DNA from: an uncultured Prevotella sp.
GTDB taxonomy: Bacteria > Bacteroidota > Bacteroidia > Bacteroidales > Bacteroidaceae
Length of the DNA: 22,641 nucleotides
Reading direction: 5' to 3'
Assembly: GCA_946998205.1 (NCBI GenBank)
Contig: CAMPYJ010000044.1
Location: forward strand, 1 to 22,641
Both the position numbers and the translations under genes were made by a program. Within the stretch, counting starts at the first letter, position 1, and each line of letters starts with the position of its first letter. This document shows positions 1 through 8,194 of this stretch, one piece after another. The notes under the pieces are model-generated. The model saw only the letters and a list, made by a program, of their open reading frames with translations. It searched no databases and was not told the origin of the DNA.

Positions 1-502
1 GCAAGTTCGTGGTATAGAAAAAACTCCCGCAAGTCCATCGAATTTGACGATAATATTCTTTTTGAAGTCTCTCGACCCTGTTTTTTTCAAAAAAGAAACA
101 AAGAAGTCCCCTTAGGAACTTCATCATGTTTTTAGCGAAGAAGCAAGCTCCTATCAAAGTGTCAGCCGTTTGGTCAAGTTCCGCTCGGATGTCGTTTGCT
201 CGGTAAATCCTCTTGGAGGTTCCAAACGTGGCTTCAATCCAGTTCCTCTCACCGACAGCCCTTCTCTTGTCCTCCGCATGCTCATCGTTTTCTTCTTTCG
301 GTGGCCGGCCAAGCGGATGGTTGTAACAGTCGACGTGGCATGCCTTGATATACTTTCTGTTCTCCTTTCCAAGGTAGAGTTTGTCGGCCTGAACCTCCCG
401 CGGGAGCATGCTGAAACGCTTTTTGTAGAGTTCCATCTGGGTGACGAGGTCGGACGACTCGTTGTATGCGTCCCAGCTGTCAAGCATGAAACAACAATCT
501 TT
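1..502 (-). pseudogene. C-terminal remnant of an IS5/IS1182-like DDE transposase
   Basis: The minus strand is open from position 502 to the window edge, about 167 codons, and the frame continues beyond position 1. It reads as the C-terminal half of a DDE transposase: a SWDAYNES segment, then ADKLYLGKENRKYIK (second catalytic Asp region), LGRPPK, and RNWIEATFGTSKRIYRAN (catalytic Glu region), followed by a basic tail. These blocks are typical of IS5/IS1182-type transposases of Bacteroidetes. The N-terminal half with the first catalytic Asp is missing: an in-frame TGA lies at 503-505 and a terminator starts at about 511. The first ATG in frame is at 487 and would give a protein without a complete active site. 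I see no promoter. I infer a truncated, inactive insertion-sequence remnant. The exact IS family is uncertain. Confidence 0.8.
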
Positions 503-510
503 TCAATCTG

Positions 511-549
511 AAAAAAAACAACCGGCAAAATGTATCTTAACACCGGTTG
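511..549 (-). terminator. Rho-independent terminator after the lipoprotein gene
   Basis: On the minus strand CAACCGG (549-543) pairs perfectly with CCGGTTG (525-519) across a 17-nt loop, and a run of T residues follows immediately (518-511). It lies 16 bases past the lipoprotein stop codon, so it should end the rfbC-lipoprotein transcript. It would also shield the transposase remnant from read-through. Confidence 0.75.
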
Positions 550-564
550 ACAGCCTATGCAAGC

Positions 565-1368
565 CTATACGCTCAGCTCATATTTCCCATTGAACGTGAC
601 ATTAACCTTAATTATATAACTTGCCGTTGAGTCGGGTATTGGCAAGTATGCCTTGAAAGTCACACTTTGCTGGGAAAGGTGGTCAAACACGATATCTGAA
701 AGAATACATTGCGCATAAAACTGTTGTGGGATGAATTTATGAAAGTCAGACTTTTTGAAATCCCGCGAGAACAATTTGTTGGCTCCATTGTAAACGCTGA
801 TGTGTACAATGTTATCGTAATAAATGTTACCCACCTCAACACCTTCATCGGTATAAGAATTCTTAACGATTTTATACGTCGTGGGATTTACCTGAACGTA
901 AAGGTGATACCGCTCCTTGTGGGCGATGATGACCGTGTCGCGCTTGATTAAGCTATTCTGGTTTAACGCTACGTTTTTTTTGCGCATAAAAGCAAATTCA
1001 TCCTCCGGATTATCACTTTTCACCAAACGAACCACGTCGCCATTCTGGTTTTTGAACTCAAAAAGATGCGCCGTCTGACGGACAATGGAATATTTGACGG
1101 TTGACGAGCTCTGTAAAATCAGTGAGTCTTGGACAATCTTGAAGTAAACAGGGATGCTTGTCGAGTCGGGGTAGTAGATAGTGTCTTTTTGAACTTTGAA
1201 AACAACCTCCTCATCATCTTCATTCAACCAGATGCCTTGCAGAAGTTGCTTGGCCTTCACGTTTTCTTGCGCCAACGCTTTCTCGCCCCGCTTATCCTTA
1301 TTTGCGCAGCTGGAAGAAAAGAACATGAGTGCGAGTAGAATGACCGTTGTGGTGATAGACGTTTTCAT
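565..1368 (-). CDS. Predicted lipoprotein, possibly DUF4738-like
   Basis: This encodes a 267-residue protein with a lipoprotein signal: a charged start, a hydrophobic stretch (about residues 8-17) and a lipobox ending SSSC with Cys21 as the lipidation site. The tail after Cys21 begins NKDKRGEK. Residues about 45-115 are short alternating beta-strand segments with a GIWLNEDDEE start, reminiscent of lipocalin-like repeats. The C-terminal part (residues 140-267) has a pattern resembling Bacteroidales DUF4738 lipoproteins (VDN-like, ...FSRDFKKSDF..., ...VFD...), but I cannot confirm this. It lies 42 bases after the rfbC stop on the same strand and is followed by a strong terminator, so it is probably the second gene of an rfbC transcript. 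Function is unknown; envelope location is inferred from the signal. Confidence 0.8.
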   Translation of the reverse strand: MKTSITTTVILLALMFFSSSCANKDKRGEKALAQENVKAKQLLQGIWLNEDDEEVVFKVQKDTIYYPDSTSIPVYFKIVQDSLILQSSSTVKYSIVRQTAHLFEFKNQNGDVVRLVKSDNPEDEFAFMRKKNVALNQNSLIKRDTVIIAHKERYHLYVQVNPTTYKIVKNSYTDEGVEVGNIYYDNIVHISVYNGANKLFSRDFKKSDFHKFIPQQFYAQCILSDIVFDHLSQQSVTFKAYLPIPDSTASYIIKVNVTFNGKYELSV

Positions 1369-1410
1369 CGCTAAATAAAGATGTTTTTATTTCATGAACC
1401 CAATGTAGAA

Positions 1411-1959
1411 TCAATCAAAAAGTTCGGCATTCATCAAAGAGCTGGCTTTCAAATCTTTTTCACTGGTCACTATCTTATCTTTGTCTATGGGCCAGTTGAC
1501 ATTTATCGTTTCATCGTCCCAGCGTATTCCAGCCTCTTGTGCCGGTGCGTAGGGATTATCCACTTTATATGTGAAGATTGCCTCGTCACTCAAGACCAAA
1601 AAGCCGTGAGCAAAACCTCGGGGAATGAACAATTGGCGCTTGTTGTCTTCGCTGAGCTCCACACTGACGTACTGGCTGAAGGTCGGTGACGATTTACGAA
1701 GATCTACCGCCACGTCAAGCACCCGCCCTTTGATGACCCTTACCAATTTAGCCTGAGAGCATTCACCTTTCTGATAATGCAGGCCGCGCAAGACGCCAAA
1801 ACTGGACTTCGACTCATTGTCTTGAATAAAATCCACCGATCCAACATGTTTTTGAAAATCAGCCTGTTTCCATGCTTCAAAAAAATAACCACGCGCATCC
1901 TCAAACACTTTCGGCTCGATGATCCAAACTCCTTTAATTTTTGATTCCGTGTACTTCAT
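1411..1959 (-). CDS. rfbC: dTDP-4-dehydrorhamnose 3,5-epimerase
   Basis: RmlC converts dTDP-4-dehydro-6-deoxyglucose to dTDP-4-dehydrorhamnose, the third step of dTDP-L-rhamnose synthesis for surface polysaccharide. The 182-residue product has the family's cupin layout: IEPKVFEDARGYFFEA near the N-terminus, LRGLHYQ with catalytic His61, VLDVAVDLRKSSPTF, IPRGFAHGF, and FTYKVDN with the conserved Tyr131. A C-terminal SEKD matches the conserved segment carrying the Asp. I chose the ATG at 1959 because family members start with about five residues before GVWIIEPKVF. The longer frame from 2001 adds a tail unlike the family and would run into the promoter. The rmlA, rmlB and rmlD partners are not in the window. 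Confidence 0.93.
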   Translation of the reverse strand: MKYTESKIKGVWIIEPKVFEDARGYFFEAWKQADFQKHVGSVDFIQDNESKSSFGVLRGLHYQKGECSQAKLVRVIKGRVLDVAVDLRKSSPTFSQYVSVELSEDNKRQLFIPRGFAHGFLVLSDEAIFTYKVDNPYAPAQEAGIRWDDETINVNWPIDKDKIVTSEKDLKASSLMNAELFD

Positions 1960-1989
1960 CGTTGCTTCTTCTGAACATATTCCATTGAG

Positions 1990-2020
1990 CAAAGATACCA
2001 CAATTCAACTGAACTGCAAA
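1990..2020 (-). promoter_or_regulatory. Bacteroidetes-type promoter of rfbC
   Basis: Read on the minus strand, TTTG (2020-2017), 19 bases, then TATCTTTG (1997-1990). This is an exact fit to the TTTG-N19-TAnnTTTG pattern known for the Bacteroidetes primary sigma factor. The -7 element ends 30 bases before the chosen rfbC ATG, which supports that start. Confidence 0.75.
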
Positions 2021-2066
2021 GTTTTTGCCGCTTTTATTTATCACCGCTGCAAATTTCACGCTTTTA

Positions 2067-2099
2067 GTTGCCGTATTCGTAAAAAAAGCAATAATTTTG
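2067..2099 (+). promoter_or_regulatory. Candidate promoter of the HU/SPOR gene
   Basis: TAATTTTG at 2092-2099 matches the -7 consensus TAnnTTTG, with a TTG (2068-2070) 21 bases upstream. It is divergent from the rfbC promoter. The -7 element ends only five bases before the GTG start at 2105, so transcription should begin at or next to the start codon. Confidence 0.5.
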
Positions 2100-2104
2100 C
2101 AAAC

Positions 2105-3208
2105 GTGATTGAATTGGAAAAACATATCGAAACGCTGCTGTTGGACAATGACTGTGTCATCATTCCAAATTTTGGTGGGTTCATGGCTCATCCCGTTCAT
2201 GCTCACTATGAAGAGCAAGACCGGTTGTACTATCCCCCACTCCGCACCATTGGGTTCAATCCACAGCTTACCATCAACGACTCTTTATTGGCGCAGTCGT
2301 ATGTAGACGTATACGACATCAGCTATCCCGAGGCTCTCAGGCGGATTGAACGTGAGGTCATGGAGATTAAGGAACACCTTGCGAACGAGGGACAATTCCA
2401 CTTGTCTGACATCGGCACGCTGCATTACAATAACGGCGAGGGAACATTCACGTTCATACCCTGTGAGGCCGGTATTCTCACTCCCTCCCTGTACGGACTG
2501 AATTCATTGGAAATCGCACCCGTCAAGGCCGTCGCTTCCGCTCAGCAAGTTGCTCTAACAAACCCTGTCGGACAAGCTGATTCTCAGCGCAATAAGGTGG
2601 ATTGTCCGGACAAGTCAACACCATCGCAAGAACGGCTCACACCCGCAGAAGCAATACTTCATGAAAATAATGAGGGCAAGGGCAAAACCATTCGGGTGAA
2701 GGTAAGCGTCATCAGAAACTTTGTTGCAGCCTGTTTGGTAACCGTAGCGTTCTTTTTGTTTCCGGCAACACTGAACCATCAGGGAAACAATGCCAAATTG
2801 TTTGGTAACATTGATACCAGTTTGTTGTATCACATCATGCCCAAAGACATCGTCACCGGCTCCATCGGCTTACCGAGCAGCGAGACTGAGAGTGTTGAAG
2901 CAAAGCCCGTATTGAAAGAAACGGCGGCGGCTGAACCTATTAAGAAAGAGGTAGAAGAGAAAACAACCGCATACGTTATTGTCTTGGCCAGTAGAGTTAC
3001 GGTAAGAAATGCAAAAGCATATGTGGAAAAATTACATCAAGCAGGCTATTACCAGGCAAGGGTTTACACCAAGGATAAAACCATAAGGGTAATCTACGGC
3101 CGGTATGAAACCGAACGGGCTGCATGCAAAACCTTGGACAACCTTCAAAATCAAAAAGAATTTGCGGATGGTTGGGTTTTAAAACTATCCCCCATTTCCT
3201 CTCATTAA
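2105..3208 (+). CDS. HU-CCDC81-like / transmembrane / SPOR domain protein
   Basis: This encodes a 367-residue protein with three parts. Residues 1 to about 135 resemble the Bacteroidetes HU-CCDC81 domains (IELEKHIETLLLDNDCVIIPNFGGFMAH..., ...NDSLLAQSYVDVYDISYPEALRRIE). One membrane helix follows at about 201-222 (FVAACLVTVAFFLFPATL). The C-terminal segment, about 287-365 (YVIVLASRVTVRNAKAYVEKL ... VIYGRYETE), is a SPOR domain of the type that binds denuded peptidoglycan at division sites. The topology suggests a cytoplasmic HU-like part, which may bind DNA, joined to a periplasmic peptidoglycan-binding part. I chose GTG 2105 because homologues begin at this (M/V)IELEKH. The frame upstream to 1919 overlaps rfbC on the other strand and looks non-coding. 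An FHA protein follows 12 bases later, probably in the same operon. Confidence 0.85.
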   Translation: MIELEKHIETLLLDNDCVIIPNFGGFMAHPVHAHYEEQDRLYYPPLRTIGFNPQLTINDSLLAQSYVDVYDISYPEALRRIEREVMEIKEHLANEGQFHLSDIGTLHYNNGEGTFTFIPCEAGILTPSLYGLNSLEIAPVKAVASAQQVALTNPVGQADSQRNKVDCPDKSTPSQERLTPAEAILHENNEGKGKTIRVKVSVIRNFVAACLVTVAFFLFPATLNHQGNNAKLFGNIDTSLLYHIMPKDIVTGSIGLPSSETESVEAKPVLKETAAAEPIKKEVEEKTTAYVIVLASRVTVRNAKAYVEKLHQAGYYQARVYTKDKTIRVIYGRYETERAACKTLDNLQNQKEFADGWVLKLSPISSH

Positions 3209-3220
3209 TAACCTGTTACA

Positions 3221-3754
3221 TTGAAAAGAGTTCGCTGTCCCAAATGTGATAATTACATCACGTTTGACGAAACAAAATATTCTAACGGTCAATCTTTAGT
3301 TTTCCAATGTCCTGAATGCAACAAGCAATTCAGGATTAAGATAGGTGTATCCAAACTGAAAGAAAGACAAAAGGACATGAAAATCGAAGAAAACGCTCAT
3401 CAACAAGCCTATGGAGCTATTGTTGTCATTGAGAACGTTTTCCACTACAAACAAGTTCTTCCCCTTCAGCTCGGTGTCAATCACATTGGACGCTACGTCA
3501 AAGGCAACGACATAGAGTGCCCTATTGAAACGACCGACCCCAGCGTTGACCTGACGCACTGCAACATCACGGTGTCCAAGGACAAGCATGGCAAGCTGAA
3601 ATACGAGCTCAGCGATGGCCCAAGTTATACCGGTACATTCGTAAACAACCAACTACTGGGCAACCGCGAACGCAGAATCATCCGAGAAGGATCGCTTTTT
3701 ACCATCGGGGCAACCAGCATTATTTTACGAACATCTGACCAGGATGAAGAATAA
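3221..3754 (+). CDS. Zinc-ribbon FHA domain protein
   Basis: This encodes a 177-residue protein. Its N-terminus has two CxxC pairs (Cys6/Cys9 and Cys30/Cys33; CPKC and CPEC) forming a short zinc-ribbon of the MJ0042/zinc-ribbon_4 type. A charged linker (about 45-70) follows. Residues about 75-172 look like an FHA domain, with an IGR block, a later HCNITV segment, TGTFVNN and a beta-rich end. FHA domains bind phosphothreonine, so a role in Ser/Thr kinase signalling is likely, but no kinase is present in the window. The start is TTG at 3221: a stop lies four codons upstream and no ATG precedes the zinc ribbon. It is 12 bases after the HU/SPOR gene and probably co-transcribed. Confidence 0.82.
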   Translation: MKRVRCPKCDNYITFDETKYSNGQSLVFQCPECNKQFRIKIGVSKLKERQKDMKIEENAHQQAYGAIVVIENVFHYKQVLPLQLGVNHIGRYVKGNDIECPIETTDPSVDLTHCNITVSKDKHGKLKYELSDGPSYTGTFVNNQLLGNRERRIIREGSLFTIGATSIILRTSDQDEE

Positions 3755-3830
3755 AATGCGAGTTCCGTGCCATATTTTTTCAACATCGTTAGGCAATCTT
3801 AGCCTGGAGATTATGCCGATAGAGTAAGAC

Positions 3831-6407
3831 TCACATGGTTAATTTTACGGAGCAAACACACTCTCTTCCTCTCAATTGATAGTTATAGGTAAATGTGTTG
3901 ACGGTGTTGTAGATGGTATATCCGTATTGTTTTTGGTTCAGAATGTTTTTAATGTCAAGGGAAACCTTGAGTGCTTTCTTTCGATAGGACAGTCCTATAT
4001 CCAATAGGCTCATGGTCTTCGTCAAATCTTTCGTCAATTCATTCTTGACAATATCAGCAGAAGTATCGAATGTAAAGCCGTCGAAGGGCATGATTTTCAA
4101 GGACACCTTGTGTTGCTGACTCAGATAGCTGTTGCTCTGATACTCTGTAGAAAGATAAGTCTTGACAAACATTCCATGATAATCTAACTCCACATACTTA
4201 AATGGTTGTGAAGTAAGTTTTGGAGCGAAAATCCAACTTTTCAAAGTGTATTTCTGCTGAACATCATTCTGCACCGTCGTTTGTCGCTTCCATTGATAAA
4301 CACCATTTAATGAAATTTTGGTCTTGATAGGCTCTATAAATTTTGTAATACCTACTTGTTCCATCAAACTTCTTCCTGTATTTGGGGCGTATATTTTCGA
4401 CATGGTGACGAGCTTCGAGCTTGCGTTTTGGTTCAAAAGCAAGTTGTTCTTTTCCTGGCTATAAAGAAGGTCTACATTGAGGAACCACATCTTCAGTGGT
4501 ATCTTATAGTCGTAATGTAACGAGGCATTCAAACTTTTGTTGTTTGCCAATATACCAGAGCCAATTTTCAACGAGGTGTCATTGACTCTGACAGGTGCTT
4601 TTAAGAAGTCCAGAATGTCGCCAAAGTTACGGGCATAGAATAGGTTGGTACGCAATACAGAACGGGAAGTTACCTTATAGTTGCCATACACGCTTGGACA
4701 AATAGAATAATACCAAGAGCCAGACGATGATGCCGCCATGTGGTCTCTATGAGCTATATAGTCTATGTGCATCGGCATTTCCAATCGAAAGACATATCTG
4801 TATTGCGGATGCGAATACTCATATTGTGGTGCCAACGCCATTTTAAAGTGTTGCATACTCACGTCGTTGCTTTTATCTGTGGGCTGCAAGTTCGTCTTCA
4901 CCTTATCAATATAGTAGTTCAGCAACAAAGGCAAATAGATGCGAGAGTTAAGATGTTTCTTCGATACAGAGATGGTGTTCTCCGTTCTGAACGTTTGTCC
5001 ATTGGCATTTTGCACCACACCATCGGCAGTTTCCTTGTCAAGCGTTATCTTTCCCATAGGCGAACCTTGATATGACATGACAGATGTAACCGACCAGCGC
5101 AAATCCTTGTGATTCCACAAGGTGGAGAACTTGTTGTTCACATCAAACTCTCGCATGGTTTGCTTTTGGTTAAAGAGTAACCCGTTTTCCCTTGTTGGCA
5201 ATTCTGATGTTAGAAAAGAACCTGTGCCAGACAAAATGTTTCTGAGATAAGTCTTATCCGAATTGTCTTTATATTCCAACAGAATGCTCGGACGATGTAC
5301 GGTTAATAGAGGTGAATACGCTTGGGCGATCATGATATGATGATCTGCATCCGCATAATTTCTCGTCAAACTATAGTCATACTTGCTTTTGGCATAACTA
5401 TATCCTATATTCCCTTTTAAGGTAACATCCTTATGAATCTTTTTCAATAGGTTGAACGACACCAACCTGTCTGTTGGAGAAGCATATCTGTCAACATCAA
5501 TAGGAGGTGTGGAAGCAGAAAGATTCCCCAATAAATTAGATACGGTAGATGATGTCTCTTGCTTGGCAAAGTGATTCGTCCCGTCTGTCAAAGCAAACTG
5601 ATTGATGTTGCCAGCTTTTAGTGAAGCCAACATTTGGAAGTTTGACATGAAGAGCATTCCTGCACCATTCACTTCATACAAAGTATGCTTGCCTGCACCA
5701 AGTGACACACCATAAGAACCAATTGGTTTGAACTTTGCCTTGTTGCTCATTTTTACATTGATTGCCACGTTGTCGGAAAAGACATCCTTTTTAGCTTTCA
5801 CAGCTTGATGGTTGCTCAACACTTGCACGGAGTTTACAAACGAAGCAGGAATATTAGTGGTTGCTATGTTATATCGTCCACCCAACAAATCCATGTTATC
5901 AATGTAAAAATTAGAAATCTCCTTGCCCAGATATTTGATGGAACCTTTGTCCTCAACTTCAATGCCTGGGAGCTTCTTCAAGGCATCTTTCAAAGTGTAG
6001 TCATTCTTTCCTATATACGAGGCTAAGTTGTAAGTCAGGGTGTCACCTCGTTGGTAGATGGCAGGAGCTTTTACCACGACTTCTTTCAATGCAGTTGTTT
6101 TCTCTTTCAGGATGAAGTCGCACTTCTGTGAGATATTCTTGATTTCTCTCTTGGCCTTCTCATATCCAATGGTTTCGGCTGTAATGATGAGCTGTTTGGC
6201 ATCTGTCTTCAGCGTTAACTGATAAGTTCCCTTTTCTGATGTTCGTGCAAAGGCTAAAGTTGCTTTGTCAGCAGTAGCCTTTACGATGACTCCTTCCAAA
6301 GCCAAACCAGTGGTATCACGCACTATTCCTGTAACTACACTTTGGGAAAAAGAGGAGTTACAGAGGCATGTCAACAGCATCAAAATCGAGAATATTCTCC
6401 TATTCAT
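3831..6407 (-). CDS. TonB-receptor-like outer membrane beta-barrel protein
   Basis: This encodes an 858-residue exported protein. It has a signal peptide (about 1-22), then a carboxypeptidase-regulatory-like beta-sandwich (VTGIVRDTTGLALEGVIVKA, about 24-105). A plug-like segment (LKEVVVKAPAIYQRGDTLTY ... LKDALKKLPGIEVED) leads into a long beta-barrel rich in alternating aromatic strands. This is the architecture of the Bacteroidetes receptor-like proteins paired with GLPGLI proteins. I see no clear TonB box and no SusD partner. The substrate is unknown; peptide or metal handling is only a guess. The ATG at 6407 is preferred over a TTG three bases upstream. The GLPGLI gene ends 13 bases upstream, so the two form an operon. 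Confidence 0.85.
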   Translation of the reverse strand: MNRRIFSILMLLTCLCNSSFSQSVVTGIVRDTTGLALEGVIVKATADKATLAFARTSEKGTYQLTLKTDAKQLIITAETIGYEKAKREIKNISQKCDFILKEKTTALKEVVVKAPAIYQRGDTLTYNLASYIGKNDYTLKDALKKLPGIEVEDKGSIKYLGKEISNFYIDNMDLLGGRYNIATTNIPASFVNSVQVLSNHQAVKAKKDVFSDNVAINVKMSNKAKFKPIGSYGVSLGAGKHTLYEVNGAGMLFMSNFQMLASLKAGNINQFALTDGTNHFAKQETSSTVSNLLGNLSASTPPIDVDRYASPTDRLVSFNLLKKIHKDVTLKGNIGYSYAKSKYDYSLTRNYADADHHIMIAQAYSPLLTVHRPSILLEYKDNSDKTYLRNILSGTGSFLTSELPTRENGLLFNQKQTMREFDVNNKFSTLWNHKDLRWSVTSVMSYQGSPMGKITLDKETADGVVQNANGQTFRTENTISVSKKHLNSRIYLPLLLNYYIDKVKTNLQPTDKSNDVSMQHFKMALAPQYEYSHPQYRYVFRLEMPMHIDYIAHRDHMAASSSGSWYYSICPSVYGNYKVTSRSVLRTNLFYARNFGDILDFLKAPVRVNDTSLKIGSGILANNKSLNASLHYDYKIPLKMWFLNVDLLYSQEKNNLLLNQNASSKLVTMSKIYAPNTGRSLMEQVGITKFIEPIKTKISLNGVYQWKRQTTVQNDVQQKYTLKSWIFAPKLTSQPFKYVELDYHGMFVKTYLSTEYQSNSYLSQQHKVSLKIMPFDGFTFDTSADIVKNELTKDLTKTMSLLDIGLSYRKKALKVSLDIKNILNQKQYGYTIYNTVNTFTYNYQLRGRECVCSVKLTM

Positions 6408-6420
6408 CAATGTGCAATGT

Positions 6421-7251
6421 TTACTTCAATTCGAGCGGAACATATCCATTAGGGCGAACTCTCAGCACCACACCATTGATCAAGGTACGATGTCCGCCAT
6501 CCTCAAATTTCTGAACAATCATCTCGCTGATGGCTTCCGCAGGAATGTTGCCCATCGGATTTATCTCAAACTTGTTTTTAGCTTTAATGAATTGTTCTCT
6601 TGAAATATTGATGGGATTGGCGTATGGCTTCAAGTTCATCGGAGTGTTGGATTTACGGAAGGTGATTGCCTTGAACTGATGTATGTTTTCGGCATCGTTA
6701 GCCGCCAATACCAATCCTGGCAAACCGCAAAGTTTCCAAGGTCCAAAGGAAACAGGTATTTCAGAAGAATACCAAACCGTCCATGTTCTGCCACCATATT
6801 CTCCCACTGCCTTTTGACAAGTGTATCCACAGATCGTGTCAGTTTCCTCTGAAAGGTTCCAATTGATGGGTGTGGCGCTCTCGGTATAACTGTAGTAATT
6901 TGGTGTGATGACGCTATAAACAGCCAACTTACCTTTAGGTTCATTTTGGGAAACAGACTGGTCGAAGAGCATGTCGTTTCTCGTTTCTTGTGCCTTGAAC
7001 TTTTGGATATCCGCTTCGGGAGCTTTGCAAGCTATGGCTGAGTCTACTTGAAAGGTGGTATAATCAGAAAACTTTGCTGTGTTTCTGCCGATTTGAAGAA
7101 TGGTAGAGATTGCATCGATAGAACCTTTGGTATTTTTTACTTGATACTCGTAGATGCACTCGTATTCATCTACGGGAGAAGAACTTGCATTCTGTCCGAA
7201 TGTTACAGATGTTAAGCTAACAGCAGCTGTCAGTAAAACAAACTTTTTCAT
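6421..7251 (-). CDS. GLPGLI family secreted protein
   Basis: This encodes a 276-residue protein with an N-terminal signal peptide (KKFVLLTAAVSLTSVTFGQ, cleavage near residue 20). It carries the defining GLPGL motif at residues 176-180 in the context FGPWKLCGLPGLVLAANDAEN. Just before it, YGGRTWTVWYSSEIPVSFGP also fits the family. Cys141, Cys145 and Cys175 could form disulfides. GLPGLI proteins are Bacteroidetes periplasmic or surface proteins of unknown biochemistry, regularly encoded before a receptor-like barrel. That is the case here, with a 13-base gap. No clean TAnnTTTG element was found upstream, but a palindrome lies about 130 bases before the start. Confidence 0.88.
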   Translation of the reverse strand: MKKFVLLTAAVSLTSVTFGQNASSSPVDEYECIYEYQVKNTKGSIDAISTILQIGRNTAKFSDYTTFQVDSAIACKAPEADIQKFKAQETRNDMLFDQSVSQNEPKGKLAVYSVITPNYYSYTESATPINWNLSEETDTICGYTCQKAVGEYGGRTWTVWYSSEIPVSFGPWKLCGLPGLVLAANDAENIHQFKAITFRKSNTPMNLKPYANPINISREQFIKAKNKFEINPMGNIPAEAISEMIVQKFEDGGHRTLINGVVLRVRPNGYVPLELK

Positions 7252-7382
7252 ATTCTATGTTTTTTATAGTTGTTACTCATGTAATTTCGGTTGACTCATG
7301 GGACAATTTAAAGATGTCGAAGGATCAATTTTTGAATGAGACGATACTTTACAACTCTGTTGCCCGAATTTATTCAACCAAA

Positions 7383-7400
7383 ACATATTTGAATATATGT
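7383..7400. promoter_or_regulatory. 18-bp palindrome upstream of the GLPGLI gene
   Basis: ACATAT and ATATGT flank a six-base centre, giving an operator-like dyad about 130 bases before the GLPGLI start. A role as a regulator binding site is inference only. Confidence 0.3.
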
Positions 7401-7649
7401 CATCATTGTTGCTAAATTACAATAAATCTTGAAAAATCGATGACATTCTATCAATCGTTTTAGGAAAAATTGCACTACTTAACAGGTTTAAACTCCGCAA
7501 GATGATACGTCAACTCACGGCTCTTTCATTGAAACAAGGTTGTTCGGTGTAAAAAAAACAGCATGCTCTTTTGTATGAACACGAATGGAACTGCCATTTT
7601 CGACACGGTTTGAAAATAACACTGGAGGGCAATCAACAACACCTGCCTT

Positions 7650-7680
7650 GTTTGTTAACAAACCTTTCGTTTGTTAAACC
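7650..7680. promoter_or_regulatory. 14-bp perfect palindrome with a repeated half-site
   Basis: GTTTGTTAACAAAC (7650-7663) is a perfect palindrome. GTTTGTTAA recurs at 7669-7677, offset by 19 bases (near two helical turns). The arrangement resembles a tandem operator. No regulator gene is adjacent. Confidence 0.35.
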
Positions 7681-7780
7681 CGTTCGTTTTCTTTGACAAA
7701 ACAAAATTGAAAAATAGACAAAATTGGGAGTTTTTTTTAGGTATTCAAACCCTTAAACTCATCATGTTGTACCCTATTCA

Positions 7781-7846
7781 CATGAAGTAAAGCAGCAATT
7801 TGCATGCTTTTACCGTCCAATTTACATGCTTTAGCCGCCCAATCTC
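7781..7846. repeat. 22-bp periodic CATGCTTT repeat, locus 1
   Basis: CATG recurs at 7781, 7803 and 7825, exactly 22 bases apart. The second and third units share CATGCTTT followed by CCGTCCAATTTA or CCGCCCAATCTC; the first unit is more diverged. Related units occur at 15957-16008. Confidence 0.5.
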
Positions 7847-8186
7847 AATCCTATTAAAGGTCTTTTTTACACAAAATAGAGGGTTTTACGCGCCAAACAC
7901 ATTGCTTATTGATTTCTCTTTGGGACTAAAAATCACATAAGATACTAACAATCAAACAGATAACAAAACTCTACCATGATTCGCTTATTTACAAACTCGA
8001 ACAAGTTGGTTGAAAAAACGTCCAGCATTTGTGTTAAAAAGACGTTGCGACAGAAGACATTTCACAGGTGAACCACCCGTTTGATTAAATAACAAAAAAC
8101 GAAAAGCAACTTTGTTAAATGTGTAGAGCCAAGTACGCAACCAACTCTTTTCCACCCCGAGAGGCGCATAATTCGGAAAAATTATC

Positions 8187-8194
8187 TAAATTTG
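8187..8194 (+). promoter_or_regulatory. Candidate -7 element of the ftsE-lysC-lysA run
   Basis: TAAATTTG matches the Bacteroidetes -7 consensus. No good -33 TTTG is seen at the expected distance. It lies 137 bases before the ftsE-like ATG, implying a leader of about 130 nt with no recognised riboswitch. Confidence 0.4.

Noticed and set aside
170..511. Plus-strand open frame of 113 codons
   Set aside because: It is the antisense shadow of the transposase remnant, whose minus-strand frame has clear DDE family motifs.
1919..2104. N-terminal extension of the HU/SPOR frame
   Set aside because: It overlaps the rfbC start and both divergent promoters, and its peptide is unlike any domain. Family alignment supports the GTG at 2105.
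3796..3822. Hairpin between the convergent FHA and receptor genes (GGCAATCT with AGATTATGCC)
   Set aside because: It has a two-base bulge and no T tract on either strand, so I do not call it a terminator.
7977..8072. 31-codon frame starting MIRLFTNSNK
   Set aside because: Too short to support without a promoter, homology or conserved context.
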